IMG/VR virus record: IMGVR_UViG_3300027911_000026 | Span: 1 to 43,963 of that record | Length of the DNA: 43,963 bases | Origin: a virus | Reading direction: 5' to 3' (one strand) | In this document: one piece after another, positions 7,424 to 14,382 of the stretch | Layout: the number at the start of each line of letters is the position of its first letter | Position numbering within the stretch: the stretch's first letter is position 1 | Made by a program: the position numbers and the translations under genes | The notes under the pieces: model-generated | The model's input: the letters and a program-made list of their open reading frames with translations, nothing else | Told to the model about the DNA's origin: nothing | Databases searched by the model: none

Positions 7424-7848
7424 AGTTTGAAATTCCCTTTTCTTAGTTTACCTAAAATTACCTTTAGGTAGTGAGAAACAGATCTCTCATTCAACCAACC
7501 CTGCTCTTCGACGATCTCGGTCCTACTACAGCCTTCTATAAATCGTGCTACTATCAAATCCACTTCGTACTTCCTAAGTCCAAACCCGTAAAGTGCTCTT
7601 TCGATCTCATCCACAGAGTATTTACCTTCTGGGATAGAAAGTCTAGTGAAAAACATCTTATCGATGTTCTGGGAGTGTAGAGCCTTGATAGAACCCTTGT
7701 TAGGCTTAGGGAGCTGGGCCTCAAGGTGCTTACAGTAGATCCCGCGTTTAGCACTGACAATCCTACCTTCACATCCACGCTCGCAGCGCCTTTTCCATCT
7801 CTTGCTTAAGTCCTTGGGGACCTCTTTCTTGTAAAAGCTCATTTGCAT
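7420..7848 (-). CDS. Zinc-finger plus sigma-70 region 4-like HTH regulator
   Basis: The 142-residue protein has two parts. Residues 22-41 hold C22, C26, C39 and H41, a possible zinc site. Residues about 78-140 form a helix-turn-helix of the sigma-70 region 4 type (VDLIVARFIEGCSRTEIVEE, then a recognition helix RSVSHYLKVILGKLRKG). Region 4 alone lacks the parts of sigma needed to melt DNA, so it more likely acts as a small transcription regulator or anti-sigma-type adaptor. The first 80 bases overlap the primase gene in another frame; the zinc cysteines force a start upstream of 7785, so the overlap is real. Phage late-gene activation is a possible role. Confidence 0.65.
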   Translation of the reverse strand: MQMSFYKKEVPKDLSKRWKRRCERGCEGRIVSAKRGIYCKHLEAQLPKPNKGSIKALHSQNIDKMFFTRLSIPEGKYSVDEIERALYGFGLRKYEVDLIVARFIEGCSRTEIVEEQGWLNERSVSHYLKVILGKLRKGNFKL

Positions 7849-8485
7849 CTTGTTCCAATTGGATAAAATCCGTAAAAGGTATTTTGTATCTAAAAAAGGC
7901 TTTGGCGTGAATCATCGCTTCATCAGCCGCCTTATCCTTATCCATTACAACCACAAGATTACTATATCCTTGGTAAGATGTCAAATCCTTTGACAGCTTG
8001 TCAACTCTGAACATGCTACAAGATCCCGGGCTACATACGTCAAATTGGGGGAAGGCTAGGGCAATGCTTAGGGCATTAATTTCGCCTTCACTGACTATTA
8101 GCGTCGGGTTGCTTTCTCTCCTCGCCCAGAATAGCGGCGGGGTCCTTCCTTTAGCCCCAACATACTTGGGCCTGTCACCTGGATTAAAAAACCGATACTT
8201 GTAGTACTTGTCATAAGGCCAAATGACAAAATAGCCCCCTTCATCTGCTGGTAGTTGTAGTCCTCTGATGGTCTTTGGGGGTAGAGATCTGATGTAGTTA
8301 AACCTCTCAGTAAGGTCCTCTGGCTCCGACTCTTCCACGTACTCATACTTCTCTCCTGTTCTTTTCTCTACCTCGTCGTTAGGATAAAGCCTATTACAGG
8401 CACCATAACAATACCAACCGTCCTTCCGCTGGACAAGGCTTGGCGTCGATTCCTGATGCCAGAAGCAACGAAGTCTCTTTCTCAC
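7769..8485 (-). CDS. DNA primase (CHC2-like zinc finger plus TOPRIM)
   Basis: The 238-residue protein has an N-terminal zinc site C7, H10, C26, C30 like CHC2 primases and a TOPRIM domain with SEGEINALS at about 132-140 (E133) and MDKDKA at 181-186 (D182, D184). It is short compared with DnaG (about 600) and lacks the helicase domain of T7 gp4, so it is a stand-alone primase, and priming is presumably shared with the separate DnaB-like helicase at 9521. It would synthesise RNA primers for lagging-strand replication. Its start overlaps the end of the nuclease gene by four bases. Confidence 0.85.
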   Translation of the reverse strand: MRKRLRCFWHQESTPSLVQRKDGWYCYGACNRLYPNDEVEKRTGEKYEYVEESEPEDLTERFNYIRSLPPKTIRGLQLPADEGGYFVIWPYDKYYKYRFFNPGDRPKYVGAKGRTPPLFWARRESNPTLIVSEGEINALSIALAFPQFDVCSPGSCSMFRVDKLSKDLTSYQGYSNLVVVMDKDKAADEAMIHAKAFFRYKIPFTDFIQLEQDANELLQERGPQGLKQEMEKALRAWM

Positions 8486-8937
8486 CTATACCTCAAAAAA
8501 AGAAAAGGTTGGTTGTTATCTCTAATAACCAAGTAATCTGCCCCCGCCCTTAACTTATCTAAATTGATAATTTTCTTTGTGGTCCTATTCTCCTCAAGCA
8601 CTGGGTAGCTGAAGTCCCAGTCCTTGTCAATACCAATTAAGGCATCAAAGTCAGTGTGGATATCTACTAGCTTCGTAGAATTAGCCACCGTAAAAGAACA
8701 ACGCTTGCCAGCATCAACGTGAGATCTATAAAAAGCATAAACACTCTTAAAAGAACTGTTCCTAGTTTTGAGTTCAATGGTGTAGTGCTCCCCATTCTTA
8801 ATTGCGTCTATGTCGTGTTTATAGCCCCTCATCATCCCTGAAAGGGGTACTCTCTTCGCATCAAAGCCTTTATCTTGTAGGTGGTGCACTAAAGATCTCT
8901 CTTCGCGACCACCTTTTGCTCTACTAAAACCGCCCAC
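8482..8937 (-). CDS. Holliday junction resolvase-like PD-(D/E)XK nuclease
   Basis: The 151-residue protein follows the Hjc/Hjr pattern: SRAKGGREERSLVHHLQDKG with a catalytic Glu in the first helix, KHDIDA (D42, D44), and TIELKTRN (E55, K57) about a dozen residues later. This family folds like restriction enzymes and cuts branched DNA. The C-terminal half is less typical and is followed by a beta hairpin. It lies between the zinc protein gene and the primase gene with short overlaps, in the replication operon. It would resolve recombination intermediates before packaging; a VRR-type nuclease is an alternative. Confidence 0.75.
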   Translation of the reverse strand: MGGFSRAKGGREERSLVHHLQDKGFDAKRVPLSGMMRGYKHDIDAIKNGEHYTIELKTRNSSFKSVYAFYRSHVDAGKRCSFTVANSTKLVDIHTDFDALIGIDKDWDFSYPVLEENRTTKKIINLDKLRAGADYLVIRDNNQPFLFLRYR

Positions 8938-9316
8938 TCGTCACCTCTAAATTAATAGCTACTGCACAACCCCAGTCCTCTGAATCCCACTCCTCAGTCA
9001 CAATAGGAGCACAGTCAGGATGAAAGTAGTACCTGTTGGCTCTAAGAGGTTTATTACACTTCTTACACATCCGGTGGGTAAGTGGGTTGGTGTCTACAGC
9101 CTCTCCGATAAGAGACATCTCCATACGTCTCTGCTCCTTCTTCTGAGCCTTCATTCTGCTTCTCATACTCGCCGCACTAGCGCAAGGGGGGCAGATTGTA
9201 GATTTCCATCTCTTACCACAAGATCCAACATAGCTATACCTACTTTTTAAACCACCCATTTTACTGTTTCTAATGCGTGCCTTGAGAACCCCGCACCGGA
9301 TACACTTAATTGCCAT
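8924..9316 (-). CDS. Small zinc-binding protein
   Basis: No family is recognised. I prefer the ATG at 9316, two bases after the stop of the gene upstream; a longer start at 9349 adds 11 residues. The product has Cys pairs CIRC near its start, a single Cys in SCGKRW, CPPC at about 42-45, and CKKC plus HPDC later, so it may hold two zinc sites. The middle is very basic (RSRMKAQKKEQRR), which suggests nucleic-acid binding. Gene overlap of 14 bases with the resolvase gene indicates co-translation. Confidence 0.6.
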   Translation of the reverse strand: MAIKCIRCGVLKARIRNSKMGGLKSRYSYVGSCGKRWKSTICPPCASAASMRSRMKAQKKEQRRMEMSLIGEAVDTNPLTHRMCKKCNKPLRANRYYFHPDCAPIVTEEWDSEDWGCAVAINLEVTSGRF

Positions 9317-9318
9317 CA

Positions 9319-9675
9319 CTAGAGAATCGCGTCGTTGAAGATCAGCCATCTGATTCTGTGCTCCCCTGTTTTTGTTTCGTATCGCGCTTTGATTGCAAAC
9401 CCAAGTCGTTCAAGCCTAATGAGGTCGGATTTATCAAGGCCCAGCTCACCAAGCCATCTAGGATCATTACCCAGAGTTTCACCTGCCTTATCCCTGGCAC
9501 ATAGAATATCCCGGTCTCTCTCATAAGCTGAAATCAACCTTTGAAATACCTTTTTCGTGGCCCCTTTCTTCGAAGGAACAGGTAGCTCCATCCCAGTTGA
9601 ACTCTGCTTCGAAGACCCTTCCCCCTCTGTTTTTAGCACAGAGGATATCAGCTTTTCCTTTTCTTGTTCCGTCAT
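9319..9675 (-). CDS. Hypothetical protein overlapping the helicase gene
   Basis: The 118-residue product has a charged, Ser-rich N-terminus and a more structured part from about residue 40 (a helix with RLISAYERDRDI, a segment DPRWLGELGLDKSDLIRLERLG resembling a small helical or winged-helix unit, and a C-terminal strand HRIRWLIFND). The start at 9675 has AGGAG four bases upstream, so the 155-base overlap with the helicase gene in another frame seems real; an internal ATG at 9591 would shorten the overlap to 71 bases. Possibly a helicase-partner or DNA-binding protein; function unknown. Confidence 0.6.
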   Translation of the reverse strand: MTEQEKEKLISSVLKTEGEGSSKQSSTGMELPVPSKKGATKKVFQRLISAYERDRDILCARDKAGETLGNDPRWLGELGLDKSDLIRLERLGFAIKARYETKTGEHRIRWLIFNDAIL

Positions 9676-10540
9676 ACTGCTCCTGTCTAGTTACAAATAG
9701 TACCACATCTGAATCGTGAGCGATAGAGGACCCTTCAGCTAAATCTGAGAGTATGGGTCTATACTCGCCTACACCTTTTTTCAACTCAATCATCTTGCCA
9801 CGCCTCTCGCACTCACGGTTCATCTGACAACCTAAGAGTACAGGACACTGCAGCTTAATAGCAAGAGATTTTAATCCTTTCATTAAATCGCTGATTTCAC
9901 GAGATCTCTGCACACGATCAATAGGTCCATCCATGATCTGTAAATAGTCCACCACTACGAGAGCTGGCCTTCCCTGCTTTTTGGCCTGTTCGTAGACATT
10001 TGACTGGACAAATATCATATTGTTATTTGGATCTTTTGAGATATAGAGGTGTCTCTTTGAGTACTCATCCCGGGCCAGAGCCAGCTTCCTTGCTGGTACT
10101 TTGCCTTCCATGATGTCCTCAGAGGACATGTGGGCCACCGCCGCAAGTAGTCTTGTCTCAAGTTCTGCTTTCTCCATCTCAAAGGAGTGGACAAACACAG
10201 GTCCCATTTGTGAGACATAGGCCGCGATCTGCATCATCATCGCACTTTTACCGTGTGAGGTATAAGCTGCAATAGTGACTAACTGCGCTTTACCTTTCTT
10301 CAGTACAAAATGCTTATCAAATATGGGAAATCCACTGGGAAGTACATCAACCTTAAGGCTAGATAGGTCAAAGTCACCGATCTTGTCATAGTTGTTCTCT
10401 TCGAAGGTAGGTGTTAAGGACTTTTCGAGTGTAAGAGCTGTAACCGTCACCTGTGGACTTGCCTCTGTTGTAGGCACAGATTCCCCGGACCATACTCCCT
10501 GAATAGCGGTTAATTTGGGATCTGAGATATTTTCCGGCAT
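9521..10540 (-). CDS. Replicative DNA helicase, DnaB-like (C-terminal domain type)
   Basis: The 339-residue protein is a RecA-fold SF4 helicase. Walker A is AAYTSHGKSAMMM at about 91-103, with the Ala that DnaB proteins have in place of the first Gly; Walker B is LVVVDYLQIM; the sensor region contains CQMNRECERRG; the arginine finger region is CAKNRGG. The usual DnaB N-terminal domain is absent and replaced by about 60 variable residues. It would unwind DNA as a hexamer ahead of the phage polymerase. The ATG at 10540 lacks a close ribosome site (GGAG is 14 bases away); a later GTG is possible. It overlaps genes at both ends by 155 bases each. Confidence 0.9.
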   Translation of the reverse strand: MPENISDPKLTAIQGVWSGESVPTTEASPQVTVTALTLEKSLTPTFEENNYDKIGDFDLSSLKVDVLPSGFPIFDKHFVLKKGKAQLVTIAAYTSHGKSAMMMQIAAYVSQMGPVFVHSFEMEKAELETRLLAAVAHMSSEDIMEGKVPARKLALARDEYSKRHLYISKDPNNNMIFVQSNVYEQAKKQGRPALVVVDYLQIMDGPIDRVQRSREISDLMKGLKSLAIKLQCPVLLGCQMNRECERRGKMIELKKGVGEYRPILSDLAEGSSIAHDSDVVLFVTRQEQYDGTRKGKADILCAKNRGGRVFEAEFNWDGATCSFEERGHEKGISKVDFSL

Positions 10541-10769
10541 AGTTGATATTAACTCCTGGTTTCATTAGTTCCTTGGCAGTCCCTTTAAATCCTAAAGATC
10601 TTGCCGTGTCAAGCTTAATCTGGCATACGCCATAAGAAGCCCCTATACCATCTTTAGCCCTAATAGCCTTTACGTTGTGTGCCGACTCCACCCAGCAGAG
10701 GCTATCTAATAGCCTTGGGGGTAGATTATAGGCAACACTCACGCTTAGGAATAGGGCAGCTAGAGTCAT
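10386..10769 (-). CDS. Exported lytic transglycosylase (SLT domain)
   Basis: The 127-residue protein begins with a short hydrophobic signal (MTLAALFLSVSVAYN), followed by a compact lysozyme-like SLT domain: LLDSLCWVESAHN with catalytic Glu28, ASYGVCQIKLDTARSLG, then a final CAYNRG. It would cleave peptidoglycan between MurNAc and GlcNAc in the periplasm. It is unusual that it lies in the middle of the replication operon, between the zinc-ribbon gene and the helicase, rather than in a lysis or virion module. Start by ATGA overlap with the zinc-ribbon gene. It could serve lysis together with the lysozyme at 17943, or be packed in the virion. Confidence 0.85.
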   Translation of the reverse strand: MTLAALFLSVSVAYNLPPRLLDSLCWVESAHNVKAIRAKDGIGASYGVCQIKLDTARSLGFKGTAKELMKPGVNINYAGKYLRSQINRYSGSMVRGICAYNRGKSTGDGYSSYTRKVLNTYLRREQL

Positions 10770-10999
10770 GTCTTATTCCCCGTATAAGCCTTCCTAGAGG
10801 GCATAGACATGGAGTTCTTGGGTCTTGTGGACCCTGACCCCATGTTACCCTGATAACCGCCTATAAGGGCAGGTAGGAGGTCTGCTGGGGTTTCGCAGTG
10901 GGGGCATGGGTCAGTCTGGTAATCCTCTGGATTAGACCCAGATTTAAAACTCTCAAACTGATGTCCACAGCTACCGCAAAGATACTCTCTTAAAGGCAT
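10766..10999 (-). CDS. FmdB-like zinc ribbon protein
   Basis: The 77-residue protein starts MPLREYLCGSCGHQFESF and has a second pair CPHC, the signature of the FmdB/CxxC_CxxC_SSSS zinc-ribbon family. The start at 10999 is chosen because GGAGG lies seven bases upstream and directly follows the polymerase stop; a longer frame to 11074 would run into the polymerase gene. The tail is Gly/Ser/Asn rich, as in this family. The role in phages is unknown; nucleic-acid or protein binding is likely. It is coupled to the transglycosylase gene by a four-base overlap. Confidence 0.8.
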   Translation of the reverse strand: MPLREYLCGSCGHQFESFKSGSNPEDYQTDPCPHCETPADLLPALIGGYQGNMGSGSTRPKNSMSMPSRKAYTGNKT

Positions 11000-11000
11000 A

Positions 11001-12776
11001 CTAATCCTCCCATCTTTCCATCGGGCCACTTGACTCGGCCCGGAGCGGGATTTTAAACTCCAGCTCGGTTCCAATCGACTCCATGAAGCTTAGCAGAAGC
11101 TTTTGCACAGAGTCAACATCTTCTTTTTTACATTCCAACAGAATCTCATCGTGGACTGTGAAAAGCCCTCTTCCTCTATTGTGTCTCTCCAGGTGGTCTG
11201 AGATCTCATAAAAAGCTCTTGATGTGATATCAGCACCCGTACTCTGAATCAGGAAGTTGTAGGCTTGGCGATAGTCTTTGTCCCAAAGTGCCCTACGACG
11301 AACCTCAAACCTACGCTTACGCCCAAACTTAGTAACAATAGGAATACCATCATCCACCGCAGCATCCGTAATAGCCTTAAGCCTCTTTGGTCCACTATAG
11401 AGCCTCCAGTATGCTTCCCAAACCTTCTTAGCCTCTGGTTCTGAGCACTTTAAAATTTTTTGGACTTGGAAATGAGATGCCCAATATTGGAGAGCAAAGT
11501 TAAGGGTCTTGGCAGTATTGCGGTCTACGCCTAACCCTCTTGCGGTCATGTCATGCTTAGACTCCCCATTCTCAATCATTTCTTTGAGCGTTTTGTCTCC
11601 TGTGAGATTCGCCTCAATAATAACTTCAAGCTGACTGTAATCTGCTGATAAGAGCACCATTCCATCAGAAGCTCTATAAATTCCCCTAACTCCTCCCGAC
11701 TTAGGCAACTGAGCGAGGTTAGGATTCGAGTGCGATATGCGGCCAGTGGACGTGCCCGATACGCGGAACTCAGGGTAGATTTTTCCTTCGACTTGCCTTT
11801 CGAGCGTGCCTTGGATATACGTGCCATAAATTTTTTGTAACTCCCTATTCTCTTCTATGAGTTCAATTATTGGATGTGCTCCCTTAAGTCGTTCAAGAGA
11901 CGCAGAATCAGTTGAGATAGCTTTAGTCTTAGCGTTCTTTTGGACCGGGAGTGACAGGCTACTATATAGGAGGTGTTGAAGCTGTTTAGAAGACTCAAAA
12001 GAGAAGCTCGGTCGCTGGACCGAAGCCTTTCCCTTAGGAGTTTTACGTTTGGCGATCTCTTTCTCCCACTCTTCGAGTTCGATGAGGTCGATTTCATCGG
12101 CTACACAGCTCCGCATTTGGGGTTGTATTTCTTGGATTCTTCTGAGTAACCGCTCGCCAAGGGTCCCGAGGTAATCTCGGTCGATGCAGACTCCGTGTAT
12201 TTCTGTTTGAAGAAGAGCAGCCGCAAGCCTGTGGACGTGTTCAATAAGGCTACATGGGATATTTTCCCGTTCTCGCAGACTCTCCGAAAGGTGTCTATAA
12301 ATTCTTCCGGTGTAAATGATATCTGAGCAGGCGTAGTGGATTTTGTCTTCTTCACTGGCTTCTTGGTAGCTTTTGTATTTCGACCAGAACGCTTCTTTGT
12401 AGTCGTCATTAAACATCTCCTTCACATAAGAATCAAGAGAGTAACTCTCTCGGTTTTCGTTGGCTAAGTGCCCCATCAAAAGTGTGTCTCGCCAGGTGCG
12501 CTTGAGTAGATCTACTCCGTGTCTATACAGTACGTGGGCATCATACTTATAGTTGTGGGCGACAAGGGTAATCTTCTCAGGCAAGCGGAGAATCTCTGGC
12601 GCAAACTCCGCATCGAAGATATATACATCGTCAGCTCCTTTTGACATCTGTATATCAAGTAGCTTAGCTTCCCTAGCGTTCTTAGAAGTAGTCTCCACGT
12701 CAATGACAACTATGTCGTCATTCTGTGACGCTATTAGATTGCTTACTTCTGAAGCTGTGGTTAGTCTTTTAAACAT
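11001..12776 (-). CDS. Family A DNA polymerase with 3'-5' exonuclease domain
   Basis: The 591-residue enzyme has a proofreading domain with D26/E28 (VIDVETT), HNYKYD at 74-79, and YACSD at 148-152, then the polymerase domain: GTSTGRISHSNPNLAQLP at 341-358, motif A LSADYSQLE (D379), motif B R419 to K423 and F427, motif C VHDE (H542, D543, E544). All catalytic carboxylates are present. Motif B reads NFALQYW where most relatives have NFGxxYG, so two Gly are replaced by Ala428 and Trp432. There is no 5' nuclease domain. The enzyme replicates the phage genome. A 9-bp hairpin lies just before its ribosome site (AAAGGAG). Confidence 0.95.
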   Translation of the reverse strand: MFKRLTTASEVSNLIASQNDDIVVIDVETTSKNAREAKLLDIQMSKGADDVYIFDAEFAPEILRLPEKITLVAHNYKYDAHVLYRHGVDLLKRTWRDTLLMGHLANENRESYSLDSYVKEMFNDDYKEAFWSKYKSYQEASEEDKIHYACSDIIYTGRIYRHLSESLRERENIPCSLIEHVHRLAAALLQTEIHGVCIDRDYLGTLGERLLRRIQEIQPQMRSCVADEIDLIELEEWEKEIAKRKTPKGKASVQRPSFSFESSKQLQHLLYSSLSLPVQKNAKTKAISTDSASLERLKGAHPIIELIEENRELQKIYGTYIQGTLERQVEGKIYPEFRVSGTSTGRISHSNPNLAQLPKSGGVRGIYRASDGMVLLSADYSQLEVIIEANLTGDKTLKEMIENGESKHDMTARGLGVDRNTAKTLNFALQYWASHFQVQKILKCSEPEAKKVWEAYWRLYSGPKRLKAITDAAVDDGIPIVTKFGRKRRFEVRRRALWDKDYRQAYNFLIQSTGADITSRAFYEISDHLERHNRGRGLFTVHDEILLECKKEDVDSVQKLLLSFMESIGTELEFKIPLRAESSGPMERWED

Positions 12777-12791
12777 AAGCTCCTTTAAATA

Positions 12792-12815
12792 GGGTGGGGA
12801 ACCGACTCCCCACCC
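12792..12815. promoter_or_regulatory. Perfect 9-bp hairpin in the leader of the polymerase gene
   Basis: GGGTGGGGA pairs with TCCCCACCC around a six-base loop. In the leftward transcript it ends 15 bases before the polymerase ATG and is followed by UAUUUAAAGGAG, with no long U tract. It may be an attenuator or a structure that limits translation of the polymerase. It lies in the only gap (76 bases) between genes from 16187 to 6021. Confidence 0.6.
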
Positions 12816-12852
12816 CGCCCTAGTCCAACCCTACTAACATTCAGATACGCAA

Positions 12853-13131
12853 CTAGAGCTGGAAAGAAGCTGCGGTTCGGTCACGCGGCTTCTCTTTCTT
12901 ATACTCGTCCATAGTCTCTTTTGGTACTAACTCCAAAAAAGCACGAGGAGCGGTCTCTGGATTCTTTGCAGACTGGATAGACTCCTCAGTACGGATACGA
13001 AGTAACAGCCCGTCTCCTTGGGCTGCTTTAGCCAAAGCTTCGATTGCCTTAGCATCTAGAGGCATAGATTTAAAGTGCCCCTTCTTCGTGGTCCACATGT
13101 TAATCAAGATCTCATTTTTATATTCACTCAT
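12853..13131 (-). CDS. Hypothetical protein downstream of the annealing protein
   Basis: The 92-residue product has a compact, mixed alpha/beta look: a strand NEILINMWTTKKGHFKSM, a helix PLDAKAIEALAKAAQ, a strand GLLLRIRT and a strand AFLELV, with a charged tail. I do not recognise it. It starts by a four-base overlap with the Rad52-like gene and is the last gene before the hairpin and polymerase, so it probably works in recombination or replication, perhaps as a single-strand-binding partner. Confidence 0.65.
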   Translation of the reverse strand: MSEYKNEILINMWTTKKGHFKSMPLDAKAIEALAKAAQGDGLLLRIRTEESIQSAKNPETAPRAFLELVPKETMDEYKKEKPRDRTAASFQL

Positions 13132-13916
13132 TCTAATACCGCCTTTAGTTGACTAAGTAGTTTAGCCGCTTGTTCATCCGTGAGTTCTTCTTTCGACTTA
13201 ACTCCGTAAGCCGATACCATAGCTACGACTTGCTCTGGCGTTCGAACACCTTTGTCCACAATGACTTTACTCGTGGCTGAGATAAGCTTGTTTGTTGTGG
13301 CTCTATCTTTTGCTGCTGATACCGCTGCTTTAAGTTCTCCTGATACTCCTTCCAGTTGATTTCCTTTAGCAACCACGCTGGGGTTAGCTTTGGGACCATT
13401 TTGAACTTCTTTTTCTTCGTGAATGACATTCTTCTGCTCCTTGTCGTAAAGGGCTAGACCAAACGATTGGCCAAGATTCTTTGCGGTTCTCTTTAATCCG
13501 TCAGTCACAGCCTCCTTAATAGCCAGTTCATGAGCTTTACCGGGGTTAGACTTATCTGACCCATCTCCATAGCCGTAGTCTGTGAACTCAGTGGGCTTGT
13601 CGCCGATAGTGACCACGAGCCTGACTTTTGCCGAGTAATGTACAGAGTGCGTCTCTCCGTACCTCCCAGATATTGTGCCTTCGTGTAGTTTGCTAACGTC
13701 AGCAGTGTACGCCCAGTTCCCAGCCCCCACGATCTTATTGAGTCGGTCAATAACATAATATCCTGACAGATAAGAAAGTCCTTCTTCCCTCTGTTTCTCC
13801 CTAGGTAGTTGATAAAATTCTTGAGGCGAGTACTTGTTCGTCTTAGGACGATACTGTACCGCGTTCTCAGGAATCCCTGCATCTAGCTCTTTTGTTATAG
13901 TTTCGTAATCACTCAT
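13128..13916 (-). CDS. Rad52/Rad22-like single-strand annealing protein
   Basis: The 262-residue protein has the Rad52-type annealing core in residues about 35-170: LSYLSGYYVIDRLNKIVG with an aromatic GNWAYTADV, then strands SVHYSAKVRLVVTIGD, a DYGYGDGSDKSNPGKAHELA stretch, and the helix EAVTDGLKRTAKNLGQSFGLALYD. This family binds single-stranded DNA in rings and anneals complementary strands in phage recombination. The C-terminal 90 residues are Ala/Lys/Val-rich and less conserved, a likely partner-binding tail. It is grouped with a RecB/Cas4-like nuclease gene, which can supply the single strands. An HNH gene overlaps its start by eight bases. Confidence 0.9.
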   Translation of the reverse strand: MSDYETITKELDAGIPENAVQYRPKTNKYSPQEFYQLPREKQREEGLSYLSGYYVIDRLNKIVGAGNWAYTADVSKLHEGTISGRYGETHSVHYSAKVRLVVTIGDKPTEFTDYGYGDGSDKSNPGKAHELAIKEAVTDGLKRTAKNLGQSFGLALYDKEQKNVIHEEKEVQNGPKANPSVVAKGNQLEGVSGELKAAVSAAKDRATTNKLISATSKVIVDKGVRTPEQVVAMVSAYGVKSKEELTDEQAAKLLSQLKAVLE

Positions 13917-14382
13917 TCGCTTCTCCTTTTAGATAGATTATTGCTTTCTCCAGCCTTCTTATGTCATCTTTAAAATTTCCTAAAGCTACATTGCAGCTTG
14001 CACATAAAAGACCTCTGATATTACCTGTTTCATGATTATGGTCTACCACCAGTAGCTTTACTAATCCGTTTTTTCTCCTAACAAATTCTGGCTCTTTTTC
14101 ACAAATTTTGCAACACCCATTTTGAGAATTTTCCATTTTCTTATAATCCTCTAGGGTTAGCCCATATTTACTCCAAAGTGCCTTAGCCCTCCTATCCAAA
14201 GGGTTATAGTTATCTCTTACTGTTTTTCCATATTTCTCTTTATATCTTATCTTCTTTTGGGCTTTTATTTTTTCTCTGTTCTTGGCGTATGCCTTTTTAA
14301 CATAACAATTCGAACAAAGCCCTTTACACATTAAAGGCTTCTCACAATTTTCTGTGGAGCATCGCCTCACTTGGGAAAGCAT
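13909..14382 (-). CDS. HNH endonuclease VII-like free-standing nuclease
   Basis: The 157-residue protein starts with a Cys-rich zinc unit (CSTENCEKPLMCKGLCSNC), then a basic helix with many Lys, then the endonuclease VII core CKIC, LVVDHNHETGNIRGLLCASCN and a helix RRLEKAIIYL. It is wedged between the nuclease gene (16-base overlap) and the annealing protein gene (8-base overlap). Its DNA is clearly more AT-rich than both neighbours. These are the marks of a homing-type mobile gene that spread into a gene junction without breaking either neighbour. Confidence 0.85.
   Translation of the reverse strand: MLSQVRRCSTENCEKPLMCKGLCSNCYVKKAYAKNREKIKAQKKIRYKEKYGKTVRDNYNPLDRRAKALWSKYGLTLEDYKKMENSQNGCCKICEKEPEFVRRKNGLVKLLVVDHNHETGNIRGLLCASCNVALGNFKDDIRRLEKAIIYLKGEANE

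Noticed and set aside
11001-11074. Longer start (11074) for the FmdB-like gene
   Set aside because: The ATG at 10999 has GGAGG seven bases upstream, directly follows the polymerase stop, and gives the family-typical MPLREY start.
12101-12409. 102-residue Lys/Thr-rich frame on the minus strand
   Set aside because: It lies fully inside the polymerase gene in another frame and has only low-complexity sequence; no ribosome site.
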